Source: an uncultured Bacteroidia bacterium (GTDB taxonomy: Bacteria > Bacteroidota > Bacteroidia > Bacteroidales > UBA932). Taken from it: 64,000 nucleotides of DNA. The stretch is taken from positions 129,961 to 193,960 of the forward strand of contig CADCJX010000001.1 in assembly GCA_902801885.1 (NCBI GenBank), written 5' to 3'. Positions 55,625 to 63,930 of the stretch are shown one piece after another (within the stretch, counting starts at the first letter, position 1; each line of letters begins with the position of its first letter). Under the pieces are notes generated by a model that was not told the DNA's origin, made no database searches, and saw only the letters and a program-made list of their open reading frames with translations. Position numbers and translations under genes: made by a program.

Positions 55625-55667
55625 GGTACGAGTAAAGCCAGGCGGGCAGCCTGGCTTTACTCGTACC
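55625..55667. repeat. Long inverted repeat abutting tRNA-Arg
   Basis: 19-bp perfect stem (55625-55643 with 55649-55667, 5-nt loop). Its right arm reaches 4 bases into the 3' end of tRNA-Arg. It may end the tRNA transcript, although only a short TTTATATT follows at some distance, or belong to a dispersed repeat family. The interval 55477-55663 holds no gene. Confidence 0.75.
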
Positions 55668-55735
55668 CCCATGGCGAATCGAACGCCAATCGTAGGAACC
55701 GGAATCCTAAATTCTATCCATTAAACTATGGGGGC
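55664..55735 (-). tRNA. tRNA-Arg (CCG)
   Basis: 72-nt cloverleaf on the minus strand. Acceptor GCCCCCA pairs with TGGGGGT (first pair G-U), D arm GTTTAATGGATAGAAT, anticodon stem TAGGA/TCCTA with loop TTCCGGT giving anticodon CCG, and T arm TGGCG-TTCGATT-CGCCA. CCA is not encoded. Confidence 0.93.
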
Positions 55736-55765
55736 CTGGATTCGCAAAGTTACGAAAAAATTCAT

Positions 55766-55773
55766 TATCTTTG
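55766..55773 (+). promoter_or_regulatory. Candidate -7 box of the propeller-lipoprotein/fabD unit
   Basis: TATCTTTG, 26 nt before ATG 55800. It supports that start over upstream codons lying in the tRNA-Arg gene. No TTTG is seen at -33. Confidence 0.55.
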
Positions 55774-55799
55774 AAAGATTAAATAAGATCGCTACTCTG

Positions 55800-57047
55800 A
55801 TGATTATTCAACCTTTTCACAAGATGCTGGCTGCCAGTCTATTGCTGGTAAGTTTCCTTAGTTCCTGCGAAAAAAGCTCCAAAGTCAATGACGACGGTTC
55901 TATCGATATCGTCCGCAATGGTAAGACTGCATATTCGATCGTTTACAACCAGGAAACTTCGAAAAGCATCTGCGACAACCTAGTCCTGGCTTTTGAAGAC
56001 CTTACAGGAGCCTCTCCGAAGGTGGTTACTGATGATTCCAGGAACTCCAAATTCGAGATCATCGTAGGGAACACCGGAAGGACCGAGACTGCAGCCACCC
56101 TGGCCAAAGTTGGAGAAAACGGCTATGCAATCACTGTGGATGGAAGCAAGGTCGTAATTGTCGGGTCAAACGTCGTATGGACATCCCTGGCCATCAAACA
56201 ATTCGAGAAGCGTATTCTCCGCAATCCCCTTTTCTGCAAGGACAACAAGCTGAACATCTCCGGAGACTATTCCTACATCCAGTCCTATGATGATCCCATG
56301 CTTGTGGCCCGCCTGGTGGAATCTGGAATCGAGTTCACCCTCAACCCTACCCTCGTGCTCAACTGCCCTGGAGATGAAGGCATGATCGTTGCCCAGGGAG
56401 CTGCTTCAGACGGCAAGCATTTCTATTTCCTCAACCGGAGTACTGAAGACGGCCAGTCGATAGTGTACAAATACGACATGTCCAGCCTGTCACTTGTAGG
56501 AAAGTCGAAGATTTTCAACGCAGGGCATGCCAATGACGCCACATTCGATTTCGGGAAGAACCGCTTCATCGCCGCCCATGGCCACTCAGAAGGCAAGATC
56601 CTGACCCCGCTCGATCCCGAGACGCTCCAGGTCCTTCCCAACATAGACATCACCGTCGGCAGCGGAGCCATCGCCTACAGCAAAGGTAAAGGACAGTTTG
56701 CCATAAGCCAGGGAGGAAAGACCCTTTACGTGACAGACAATGACTTCAATGTCCTTTCATCCTACACCAGGACAGACAATTCACCGTATCTGGCCCAGGG
56801 AATGGGCTGTGACGACATGTACGTCTATTTCCCGATGAGTCCCAGGAATGGCAAGACAGACAATGTCCTGGTGACTTACGACTGGGCAGGCAACTACATC
56901 ATGGACATCCACATCCCGATGTCCCTGGAGTCGGAATCCATGTTCTACTCGGCAGGTTCATACTACGTCAATTTTTATCCTGGATCAAAGAAGGGCGCCG
57001 CCCTTTACAGGGTTGATCCGGTCTACAATTATACATATTCAAAATGA
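55800..57047 (+). CDS. Lipoprotein with hexosaminidase-like N-domain and beta-propeller
   Basis: 415 aa from MIIQPFHKMLAASLL. Lipobox LSSC is at about residue 23. Residues about 40-165 (YSIVYNQETSKSICDNLVLAFEDLTG, FEIIVGNTGR, GYAITVDGSKVVIVGSNVVWTSLAIKQFE) resemble the small alpha/beta domain that precedes GH20, GH67 and GH84 catalytic barrels. No catalytic barrel follows; the rest is a propeller of short repeated strands (KHFYFLNRS, VYKYDMSSLSLVG, FIAAHGHSEGKILTPLDPETLQ). Perhaps a glycan-binding surface protein. It overlaps fabD in an ATGA (57044-57047). Confidence 0.7.
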   Translation: MIIQPFHKMLAASLLLVSFLSSCEKSSKVNDDGSIDIVRNGKTAYSIVYNQETSKSICDNLVLAFEDLTGASPKVVTDDSRNSKFEIIVGNTGRTETAATLAKVGENGYAITVDGSKVVIVGSNVVWTSLAIKQFEKRILRNPLFCKDNKLNISGDYSYIQSYDDPMLVARLVESGIEFTLNPTLVLNCPGDEGMIVAQGAASDGKHFYFLNRSTEDGQSIVYKYDMSSLSLVGKSKIFNAGHANDATFDFGKNRFIAAHGHSEGKILTPLDPETLQVLPNIDITVGSGAIAYSKGKGQFAISQGGKTLYVTDNDFNVLSSYTRTDNSPYLAQGMGCDDMYVYFPMSPRNGKTDNVLVTYDWAGNYIMDIHIPMSLESESMFYSAGSYYVNFYPGSKKGAALYRVDPVYNYTYSK

Positions 57048-57937
57048 AAAAAGCTTACGTTTTCCCCGGACAGGGTTCACAGTTTCCCGGCATGGCGAAA
57101 GACCTTTACGAGAACAGCGCCATGGGCAAGGAAATGCTTGAAAAGGCCAACGAGGTCCTTGGATTCAGGATCACTGACATAATGTTCGACGGTACGGCAG
57201 AGGACCTGAAAGCGACCCGGGTCACCCAGCCAGCGATATTCCTCCATTCCGTCGTCTTGGCAAAGTGCTACGAAGGCTTTGCTCCCGACATGGTGGCCGG
57301 CCACTCACTTGGAGAGTTTTCCGCCCTGGCGGCAGCCGGTGCCATCAAGTTCGAAGATGCCCTGCGTCTCGTCTACATCCGCGCCACCGAAATGCAGAAA
57401 TGCTGCGAGAAGGTCCCCGGAAGCATGGCAGCAATAATCGCACTTGCTGACGACGTAGTAGAAAGGATCTGCTCGGAATGCGAAGGAATAGTTATTCCTG
57501 CCAATTACAACTGCCATGGACAGGTGGTGATCTCAGGAGAGAAAGATGCCATTGCCCAGGCATGCGAAAAGGCTAAGGAAGCCGGAGCCAAGAGGGCTCT
57601 TCCCCTCCAGGTCGGCGGGGCTTTCCACTCCCCTCTCATGGAACCTGCCAGGCTCGAACTCGGCAAGGCTATAGAGGAGACTGAAATCGTCGCCCCGGCC
57701 TGTCCGATCTACCAGAATGTCACCGCGGCTCCTACAACGGATCCGGTTGTCATCAAGAAGAATATCCTGACCCAGCTGACCTCCCCGGTCAGGTGGACCG
57801 CAAGCGTCGAGAACATGATTGCCGACGGAGCGGATTATTTCATGGAAATCGGGCCGGGGACCGTCCTCCAGGGCCTTGTCAAGAGGATCTCCGGCAGTCC
57901 GGAAGGAATGGTCATAGAAGGAATCTCAACATTGTAA
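57044..57937 (+). CDS. fabD: Malonyl-CoA:ACP transacylase
   Basis: 297 aa. AYVFPGQGSQFPGMAKDL, the nucleophile elbow GHSLGEFSAL (Ser88), RATEMQKCCEKVPGSMAAI, and GGAFHSPLM (catalytic His) are complete. It loads malonate onto acyl carrier protein for fatty acid synthesis. Its start is embedded in the stop of the upstream lipoprotein gene. No other fab gene is nearby. Confidence 0.97.
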   Translation: MKKAYVFPGQGSQFPGMAKDLYENSAMGKEMLEKANEVLGFRITDIMFDGTAEDLKATRVTQPAIFLHSVVLAKCYEGFAPDMVAGHSLGEFSALAAAGAIKFEDALRLVYIRATEMQKCCEKVPGSMAAIIALADDVVERICSECEGIVIPANYNCHGQVVISGEKDAIAQACEKAKEAGAKRALPLQVGGAFHSPLMEPARLELGKAIEETEIVAPACPIYQNVTAAPTTDPVVIKKNILTQLTSPVRWTASVENMIADGADYFMEIGPGTVLQGLVKRISGSPEGMVIEGISTL

Positions 57938-57961
57938 GAATATTCACACAACATAAAGGAT

Positions 57962-60900
57962 ATGGCAAAAGAAAAGAAATTCATCACTTGTGATGGTAAC
58001 ACCGCAGTTGCGAACGTCGCATATCTTTTCAGCGAGAACGCCTGCATTTACCCTATCACTCCCTCCTCTCCCATGGCGGAGAACATCGACGAGTGGGCTG
58101 CCCACGGAAAAAAGAACCTCTGGGGCGAAACCGTCAGCGTAACTGAGATGGAAAGCGAGGCCGGTGCCTCTGGAGCCGTTCATGGTTCACTGCAGGCCGG
58201 AGTACTCACCACCACCTACACCGCTTCACAGGGCCTTCTCCTGATGATCCCCAACATGTACAAGATTGCCGGTGAGCTTCTCCCCGCTGTCTTCCACGTC
58301 TCTGCACGTGCCCTCGCTTCCCATGCTCTCTCCATCTTTGGAGACCATCAGGACGTGATGGCCTGCCGCCAGACCGGCTTTGCCCTCCTGGCTTCAGGTT
58401 CCGTCCAGGAAGCCCAGGACCTCGCCGCTGTCGCACATCTTGCCGCTATCAAGTCAAGCGTTCCTTTCCTTCATTTCTTCGACGGATTCCGCACATCGCA
58501 TGAGATCCAGAAGATCGAGGCCCTCGACGAGGAGGCTCTCAAGGGAATGGTCAGCGAAAAATCCCTCAAGGCTTTCCGTGAAAGGGCACTCAACCCTGAC
58601 GCTCCCGTCACCCGCGGTACCGCCCAGAACGGAGACGTATATTTCCAGGCTGTCGAGTCCAGGAACAACAACTATGCTGCAGTTCCCGACATCGTCGCCC
58701 GCTACATGGGTGAGATCAGCGAGCTGACCGGACGCGAGTACCGTCCTTTCACTTACTATGGTGCCCCCGATGCTGAGAACATCATCGTCGCCATGGGTTC
58801 CGTCACTGAGACGATCAAGGAAACCATCGACTACCTCGCCGGACAGGGCAGGAAGTACGGTCTGGTGACCGTCCACCTCTACAGGCCTTTCGCCGAGAAG
58901 TATTTCATGAAGGTTCTCCCTAAGACCGTCAAGAGGATCGCTGTCCTCGACAGGACCAAGGAGCCCGGTGCTCTCGGTGAGCCCCTCTTCCTTGATGTAA
59001 AGGCCCTCTTCCAGGGTAAGGAGAACAGTCCCCTCGTGATCGGAGGCCGCTATGGTCTGTCCTCAAAGGATACCACTCCAGCCCAGATCGTGGCTGTCTA
59101 CGACAACCTCGAGATGAACGAGCCCAAGGCAGACTTCACCATCGGCATCGTGGACGATGTGACCTTCAAGTCACTGGCTCTCAAGAACGAAATCTCCATC
59201 GTGAAGCCAGGCACCACCGAGTGTAAGTTCTACGGTCTTGGTTCCGACGGTACAGTCGGTGCCAACAAGAACACCATCAAGATTATCGGAAGCCACACCC
59301 AGAAGTACTGCCAGGCCTATTTCGACTACGACTCGAAGAAGTCCGGCGGCTACACCTGCTCGCACCTCCGCTTCGGCGACCTGCCCATCAAGGCTCCCTA
59401 CCTCGTCAGCACTCCTGACTTCGTGGCTTGCCATGTTCCTTCATACCTTGAGAAGTACGATGTTCTCAAGGGCATCAAGGAGAATGGTACCCTCCTTCTC
59501 AACTCCCTCTGGGACGAGGCTGAGACAGTCAAGAGGATTCCTGACAACGTGAAGGCCATCATCGGCAAGAAGCACATCAGGCTGTTCATCATCAACGCCA
59601 CCAAGATCGCTTCTGAGATCGGCCTCGGCAACAGGACCAACACCATCCTGCAGTCCGCATTCTTCAAGATTACCGGCATCATTCCTTACGAGGATGCTGT
59701 CAAATACATGAAGGACGCTATCGTCAAGAGCTATGGCAAGAAGGGCGAGAACATCGTCAACATGAACTATGCAGCTGTCGACCGTGGCGGTGAGTATACC
59801 GAAGTCACCATCCCGGCCGAGTGGGCAGAGATCACTGCCAAGTTCGAGACCCCCAACAAGGACCGTCTCGCTCCTGCTTTCGTCAAGGAGATCGCCGACG
59901 TAGTGAACTCCCAGAATGGAGATTCCCTCCCCGTCAGTGCCTTCCTGCCTTATGCCGACGGTACGATGCCCGCAGGCACAGCAGCCTACGAGAAACGTGG
60001 CGTCGCTGTCATGGTACCCAGCTGGGATCCTGACAAGTGTATCCAGTGCAACACCTGCGCATTCGTCTGCCCCCACGCTGCAATCCGTCCGTTCCTCCTC
60101 ACTGCCGAAGAGGCCGAGAAGGCTCCCGCAGGCCTCAAGAAGGCTGCCGGAAAGGCTGTCCTGAAGGAATATTCATTCGCTCTTGCTACCTCCGTCGACG
60201 ACTGTACCGGTTGCGGCAACTGCGTGGATGTCTGCCCTGCGAAGGAGAAAGCCCTCACAATGGTTTCCGCCCTCGACCAGCATCAGGAGCAGGAGAATTT
60301 CAATTGGCTCCACTCAAAGGTCGGTTACAAGGACAGTGTCGTCAATAAGGCTGCCAACGTAAAGAACTCACAGTTCGCACAGCCTCTCTTCGAGTTCAGC
60401 GGCGCTTGCGCAGGCTGCGGAGAGACTCCTTACATCAAGAATATCACCCAGCTGTTCGGTGACAGGATGATGATCGCCAATGCAACAGGTTGCTCCTCCA
60501 TCTATGGAGCCTCCTTCCCTGCATCACCTTATTGCACCAACGCCCAGGGTCACGGCCCGGCATGGCATAATTCCCTCTTCGAGGACAACGCCGAGTTCGG
60601 ACTTGGAATGAAGATCGGTTCCGACCGTGCACGTGAGACCGTCGCCAACCTGATGGGACAGATCATCGCCTGCGAATGCTGTGGCGAAGAGATCAAGGCC
60701 CTTGCCCAGCAGTGGCTGGACAACAAGGAGGACGGCACTATCACACGCGAGGTCGCTGACAAGATCGTTCCCCTTGCAGCTGACTGCAAGTGCGAATCCT
60801 GCACCAAGCTGCTTGAGTACAAGCACTTCATCCCTGCCCGCAGCCAGTGGATCTTCGGTGGAGACGGTTGGGCCTATGACATCGGCTACGGCGGTCTTGA

Positions 60901-61489
60901 CCATGTCCTTGCTTCAGGCAAGAATGTCAACGTGCTCGTTCTCGACACCGAAGTCTATTCCAACACCGGAGGACAGAGTTCCAAGTCAACTCCCGCAGGT
61001 GCTATCGCTAAGTTCGCCGCTTCCGGAAAGAAGATCCGCAAGAAGGATCTTGGAATGATGGCTATGAGCTATGGCTATGTGTATGTTGCACAGGTCGCCA
61101 TGGGCGCCTCCCCTGCACAGTACCTCAACGCCATCAAGGAGGCCGAGGCCTATGACGGTCCTTCCCTCATCATCGCTTACGCCCCTTGTATCAACCATGG
61201 CCTCAAGGCCGGTATGGGCCTGAGCCAGAAGGAGGAGAAGCTCGCCGTTGACTGCGGTTACTGGCATCTCTACAGGTACAACCCGAACCTCGAGGCAGAG
61301 GGCAAGAATCCGTTCTCTCTCGACTCCAAGGAGCCCGACTGGACCAAGTTCCAGGACTTCCTGAAGGGAGAGGTCCGCTTCGCATCCCTCTACAAGCTCT
61401 TCCCCGACAGGGCACAGGAACTCCTGAACCTCACCGAGGAATTCGCCAAGGTTCGCTACAACACCTACGCCCGCCTCGCCGGGAAGTAG
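57962..61489 (+). CDS. nifJ: Pyruvate:ferredoxin (flavodoxin) oxidoreductase
   Basis: 1175 aa single-chain enzyme. Order: domain I with ITPSSPMAENIDEW and ESEAGASGAVHGSLQAG; domain II; the gamma-type domain; two 4Fe-4S clusters (CIQCNTCAFVCP near 692, CTGCGNCVDVCP near 749); an N-proximal cluster Cys in GACAGCGETPY; and the thiamine diphosphate domain with GGDGWAYDIGYGG (about 966) and DTEVYSNTGGQSSKSTP. It converts pyruvate and CoA to acetyl-CoA, CO2 and reduced ferredoxin in anaerobes. Codons are strongly biased to CTC, AAG and GCC compared with neighbours, suggesting high expression. A terminator follows. Confidence 0.98.
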   Translation: MAKEKKFITCDGNTAVANVAYLFSENACIYPITPSSPMAENIDEWAAHGKKNLWGETVSVTEMESEAGASGAVHGSLQAGVLTTTYTASQGLLLMIPNMYKIAGELLPAVFHVSARALASHALSIFGDHQDVMACRQTGFALLASGSVQEAQDLAAVAHLAAIKSSVPFLHFFDGFRTSHEIQKIEALDEEALKGMVSEKSLKAFRERALNPDAPVTRGTAQNGDVYFQAVESRNNNYAAVPDIVARYMGEISELTGREYRPFTYYGAPDAENIIVAMGSVTETIKETIDYLAGQGRKYGLVTVHLYRPFAEKYFMKVLPKTVKRIAVLDRTKEPGALGEPLFLDVKALFQGKENSPLVIGGRYGLSSKDTTPAQIVAVYDNLEMNEPKADFTIGIVDDVTFKSLALKNEISIVKPGTTECKFYGLGSDGTVGANKNTIKIIGSHTQKYCQAYFDYDSKKSGGYTCSHLRFGDLPIKAPYLVSTPDFVACHVPSYLEKYDVLKGIKENGTLLLNSLWDEAETVKRIPDNVKAIIGKKHIRLFIINATKIASEIGLGNRTNTILQSAFFKITGIIPYEDAVKYMKDAIVKSYGKKGENIVNMNYAAVDRGGEYTEVTIPAEWAEITAKFETPNKDRLAPAFVKEIADVVNSQNGDSLPVSAFLPYADGTMPAGTAAYEKRGVAVMVPSWDPDKCIQCNTCAFVCPHAAIRPFLLTAEEAEKAPAGLKKAAGKAVLKEYSFALATSVDDCTGCGNCVDVCPAKEKALTMVSALDQHQEQENFNWLHSKVGYKDSVVNKAANVKNSQFAQPLFEFSGACAGCGETPYIKNITQLFGDRMMIANATGCSSIYGASFPASPYCTNAQGHGPAWHNSLFEDNAEFGLGMKIGSDRARETVANLMGQIIACECCGEEIKALAQQWLDNKEDGTITREVADKIVPLAADCKCESCTKLLEYKHFIPARSQWIFGGDGWAYDIGYGGLDHVLASGKNVNVLVLDTEVYSNTGGQSSKSTPAGAIAKFAASGKKIRKKDLGMMAMSYGYVYVAQVAMGASPAQYLNAIKEAEAYDGPSLIIAYAPCINHGLKAGMGLSQKEEKLAVDCGYWHLYRYNPNLEAEGKNPFSLDSKEPDWTKFQDFLKGEVRFASLYKLFPDRAQELLNLTEEFAKVRYNTYARLAGK

Positions 61490-61525
61490 TCACTTTCATC
61501 CTGAGCACAGCGAAGGATCTAAAAA

Positions 61526-61559
61526 GAGGGGATGGCCGATTGGCCATCCCCTCCTTTTC
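61526..61559. terminator. Bidirectional terminator between nifJ and the HTH gene
   Basis: 12-bp perfect stem (61526-61537 with 61542-61553, loop GATT). Plus strand is followed by CTTTTC. Minus strand is followed by TTTTTAG (61520-61525), so it can serve both convergent units. Confidence 0.85.
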
Positions 61560-61571
61560 ATATATACCTAT

Positions 61572-61784
61572 TTATTCGGCTTGAGGCCGGTATTCCAAAA
61601 GATCGCCAGGCTGGCAGTCAAGTACCTTGCAGATGGCATCGAGAGTAGTAAAGCGGACTCCCTTGGCCTTACCGGTCTTCAGGATCGAGAGATTGACCGG
61701 AGAAAGGCCAATCTTCTCGGCAAGCTCGGACGAAGTCATTTTCCGCTTCGCCAGCATCACATCCACATTGACGATGATCGGCAT
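61572..61784 (-). CDS. Small XRE-family HTH protein
   Basis: 70 aa, almost entirely a Cro/C1-type helix-turn-helix (MTSSELAEKIGLSPVNLSILKTGKAKGVRFTTLDAICKVLDCQPGDLLEY). It resembles the short YozG-like regulators. It starts 2 nt after the flotillin stop, so it is made from the same transcript. Its target is unknown; autoregulation of the NfeD-flotillin unit is possible. Confidence 0.9.
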   Translation of the reverse strand: MPIIVNVDVMLAKRKMTSSELAEKIGLSPVNLSILKTGKAKGVRFTTLDAICKVLDCQPGDLLEYRPQAE

Positions 61785-61786
61785 GA

Positions 61787-63211
61787 CTACTCACCCTCCT
61801 TTACTGCCTCTTCAGCAGCGGGTTGTGCCTGTTCCTTGCCTTTCATGTATTCGGGAAGGCTCATTCCTGCCATGTTGAAAAGGTCCTGGAGTGGAGGAAC
61901 CGATCCCATGAGTCCTGAAATGAAGTTTGCAGTCGATGTCTTGCCATCCTTGGAACCGTTTCCGTCCCAGACGGTGACCTTGTCGATCTTGATGCCCTTG
62001 ACAGCCTCGACCTGGGTCTTGACGAGCTCGGGCAGACGGTCGGATATCATCATGAGCACAGCCTTCTGGGCATCGCCCTCGGCAGCATTGACCATACGGG
62101 CGAAACCGTCGGCCTGCTTGGTCAGGATCTCTAGGGTACCGCGGGCCTGTGCTTCCATCTTGGCGAAGATGGCATCTGCCTCTCCCTGGGCAGTCCTGCG
62201 GAGCTTCTCGGCTTCAGCTTCAGCCTCGATGATGAGTCTTTCCTTGTCGATCTGGGCAGGGACGACTATGTTGGCCTGCTGGGTAGCCTTTTCCCTTTCA
62301 GCACGGGCAAGCTCAGCGTCACGCTCGCTCTGGTATGCTTCCTGGAGGGCCTTTGCAGCCTGTACCTTTTCTGCGGCCACGGCTATACGGGCGGCCTCAG
62401 CCTCTTTCTCACGGCGCATGGCGTCTGAATTGGCGATGTCGATCTTGGAGGTATTCTCTCCCTGGACAGCAAGCGCATTGGCTGCGGCTGTCTTGATCCT
62501 GGTGTCCCTCAGGGTCTCGGCAATACGGATGTCCTTGTCCCTGTCAGCCTCTGCCTTACCGATCTCACCGAAACGGTTCTGCTCGGCGACGCTCTTCTTG
62601 GCATCGTTGATAGCCTTTGCAGCAGCTTCCTTACCGAGAGCCTCGATGTAACCGGACTCGTCACGGATGTCGGTGACATTGACGTTGATGAGTTTCAGAC
62701 CGATCTTGCGGAGCTCTGCCTCAACGTTCTGGCTGACGGCAGCGAGAAATTTGTCACGGTCGGAATTGATCTCCTCGATGTCCATCGTCGCGATGACGAG
62801 ACGGAGCTGTCCGAAAAGGATATCAGTCGCAATGTTCTGGATGTTGTCAATAGAGAGGCCAAGCAGACGTTCTGCAGCGTTGGTCATGCTCTCGGACTCG
62901 GTGGAGATACCGACAGTGAAGCGGCAGGGAACGTCCACACGGATGTTCTGCTTGGAAAGGGCATTGGTAAGGTTGCACTCGATCGAAATCGGCTTCAGGT
63001 CGAGGAAAGCATAATCCTGGAAAACAGGCCAGATGAAGGCTGCTCCACCATGGATGCAACGGGCGGATGAGATGGAACCGCTCTTGTTCTTGCCGGTCTT
63101 ACCATAGATGACCATGACCTTGTCGGAAGGACAGCGTTTGTAACGTCTCAGGATCGCCGCGAAGGTTACGAATAGGACGGCGACAATGATAAGGATAAGA
63201 GTAATGTCCAT
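61787..63211 (-). CDS. floT: Flotillin-like SPFH protein
   Basis: 474 aa. One N-terminal membrane segment (about 3-22) is followed by the SPFH/band-7 domain (about 25-200, with CRFTVGIS and VNVTDIRDESGYIEALGKEAA). A long Ala/Glu-rich coiled coil (about 200-370, EKEAEAARIAVAAEKVQAAKALQEAYQ) and a C-terminal tail ending in an Ala/Glu stretch follow. It probably scaffolds membrane microdomains. Its gene follows that of an NfeD protein after 12 nt, the usual partner arrangement (yuaF-yuaG in Bacillus). Confidence 0.93.
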   Translation of the reverse strand: MDITLILIIVAVLFVTFAAILRRYKRCPSDKVMVIYGKTGKNKSGSISSARCIHGGAAFIWPVFQDYAFLDLKPISIECNLTNALSKQNIRVDVPCRFTVGISTESESMTNAAERLLGLSIDNIQNIATDILFGQLRLVIATMDIEEINSDRDKFLAAVSQNVEAELRKIGLKLINVNVTDIRDESGYIEALGKEAAAKAINDAKKSVAEQNRFGEIGKAEADRDKDIRIAETLRDTRIKTAAANALAVQGENTSKIDIANSDAMRREKEAEAARIAVAAEKVQAAKALQEAYQSERDAELARAEREKATQQANIVVPAQIDKERLIIEAEAEAEKLRRTAQGEADAIFAKMEAQARGTLEILTKQADGFARMVNAAEGDAQKAVLMMISDRLPELVKTQVEAVKGIKIDKVTVWDGNGSKDGKTSTANFISGLMGSVPPLQDLFNMAGMSLPEYMKGKEQAQPAAEEAVKEGE

Positions 63212-63223
63212 GATTATTATGTG

Positions 63224-63835
63224 TTAGATGATTGTAGGATTGAGTTCTTCGACGAGAAGGGTGTAGTCATTAAGGACCTCCACCACCCTGATAGGAGTAC
63301 CGGTCTTGATGGCGTCACCATCCGTGACGGCATCGTATTCCCTGACGGCATTGTTGATGGTGATCTGGACTTTCCCTTCTCCACTCCTCTCAGCGGGAAT
63401 GACAAGGTAGACTTTGCCCTCACAGCCGACAGCTGATTTGTGTATATCGATGTTGCCGCTCTGCTGCATGCCGGTCAGCCACTTGAAAAGCCACATTACT
63501 GCAGCCACAAGGCCGATTCCAACGATGACGGCGACCAGGATAAGCAAAACATTGGAGGTAATCCTGTCCCGCATCAGGACGGCAGTCCAGCCGAAACCTA
63601 GGCAGAAATTGACGAAATTCCTGAAGGTCAGAAGGTTCATTGAGGGATCTGCATCAAAGGATCCGTCAGGACCTTCGATGTCCAGGTCACCGTCAAAGTC
63701 AGTGTCGATGCCACCTTCACCTCCTAGTCCGAGGAAGGTAAAGATTGTCTGGATGACGAAGATCAATGAGGCCGAAAGGGTAACTGCCCAAAGGACCTGC
63801 ATTGCAGTACTGAGTGATGTCCACCATGTAATCAT
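63224..63835 (-). CDS. NfeD-like membrane protein (flotillin partner)
   Basis: 203 aa. A membrane helix (about 12-36), an acidic loop (GIDTDFDGDLDIEGPDGSFDAD), two further helices (about 80-120), and a C-terminal OB-fold (VGCEGKVYLVIPAERSGEGKVQIT... VRVVEVLNDYTLLVEEL). This is the short NfeD type without the protease domain, like YuaF. First gene of the three-gene unit. Confidence 0.88.
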   Translation of the reverse strand: MITWWTSLSTAMQVLWAVTLSASLIFVIQTIFTFLGLGGEGGIDTDFDGDLDIEGPDGSFDADPSMNLLTFRNFVNFCLGFGWTAVLMRDRITSNVLLILVAVIVGIGLVAAVMWLFKWLTGMQQSGNIDIHKSAVGCEGKVYLVIPAERSGEGKVQITINNAVREYDAVTDGDAIKTGTPIRVVEVLNDYTLLVEELNPTII

Positions 63836-63861
63836 ATCGAAAATAATTAGGTTGTCTTTCG

Positions 63862-63890
63862 CAAATATAAATAATATTTATGAAAAACAA
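63862..63890 (-). promoter_or_regulatory. Promoter of the NfeD-flotillin-HTH unit
   Basis: Minus strand: TTG (63888-63890), 18 nt, TATATTTG (63862-63869), 26 nt before ATG 63835. It is embedded in an AT-rich stretch (63841-63930). Confidence 0.65.
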
Positions 63891-63930
63891 TAATTATTTC
63901 AAAAATTTCGTAAAGAAATTAGTAGAAAGA

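Noticed and set aside
61581-62651. 356-codon plus-strand open frame opposite the flotillin gene
   Set aside because: It is the antisense of the Ala/Glu-rich coiled coil; its Ser/Ala repeats follow from the opposite strand and it has no promoter or known domain.
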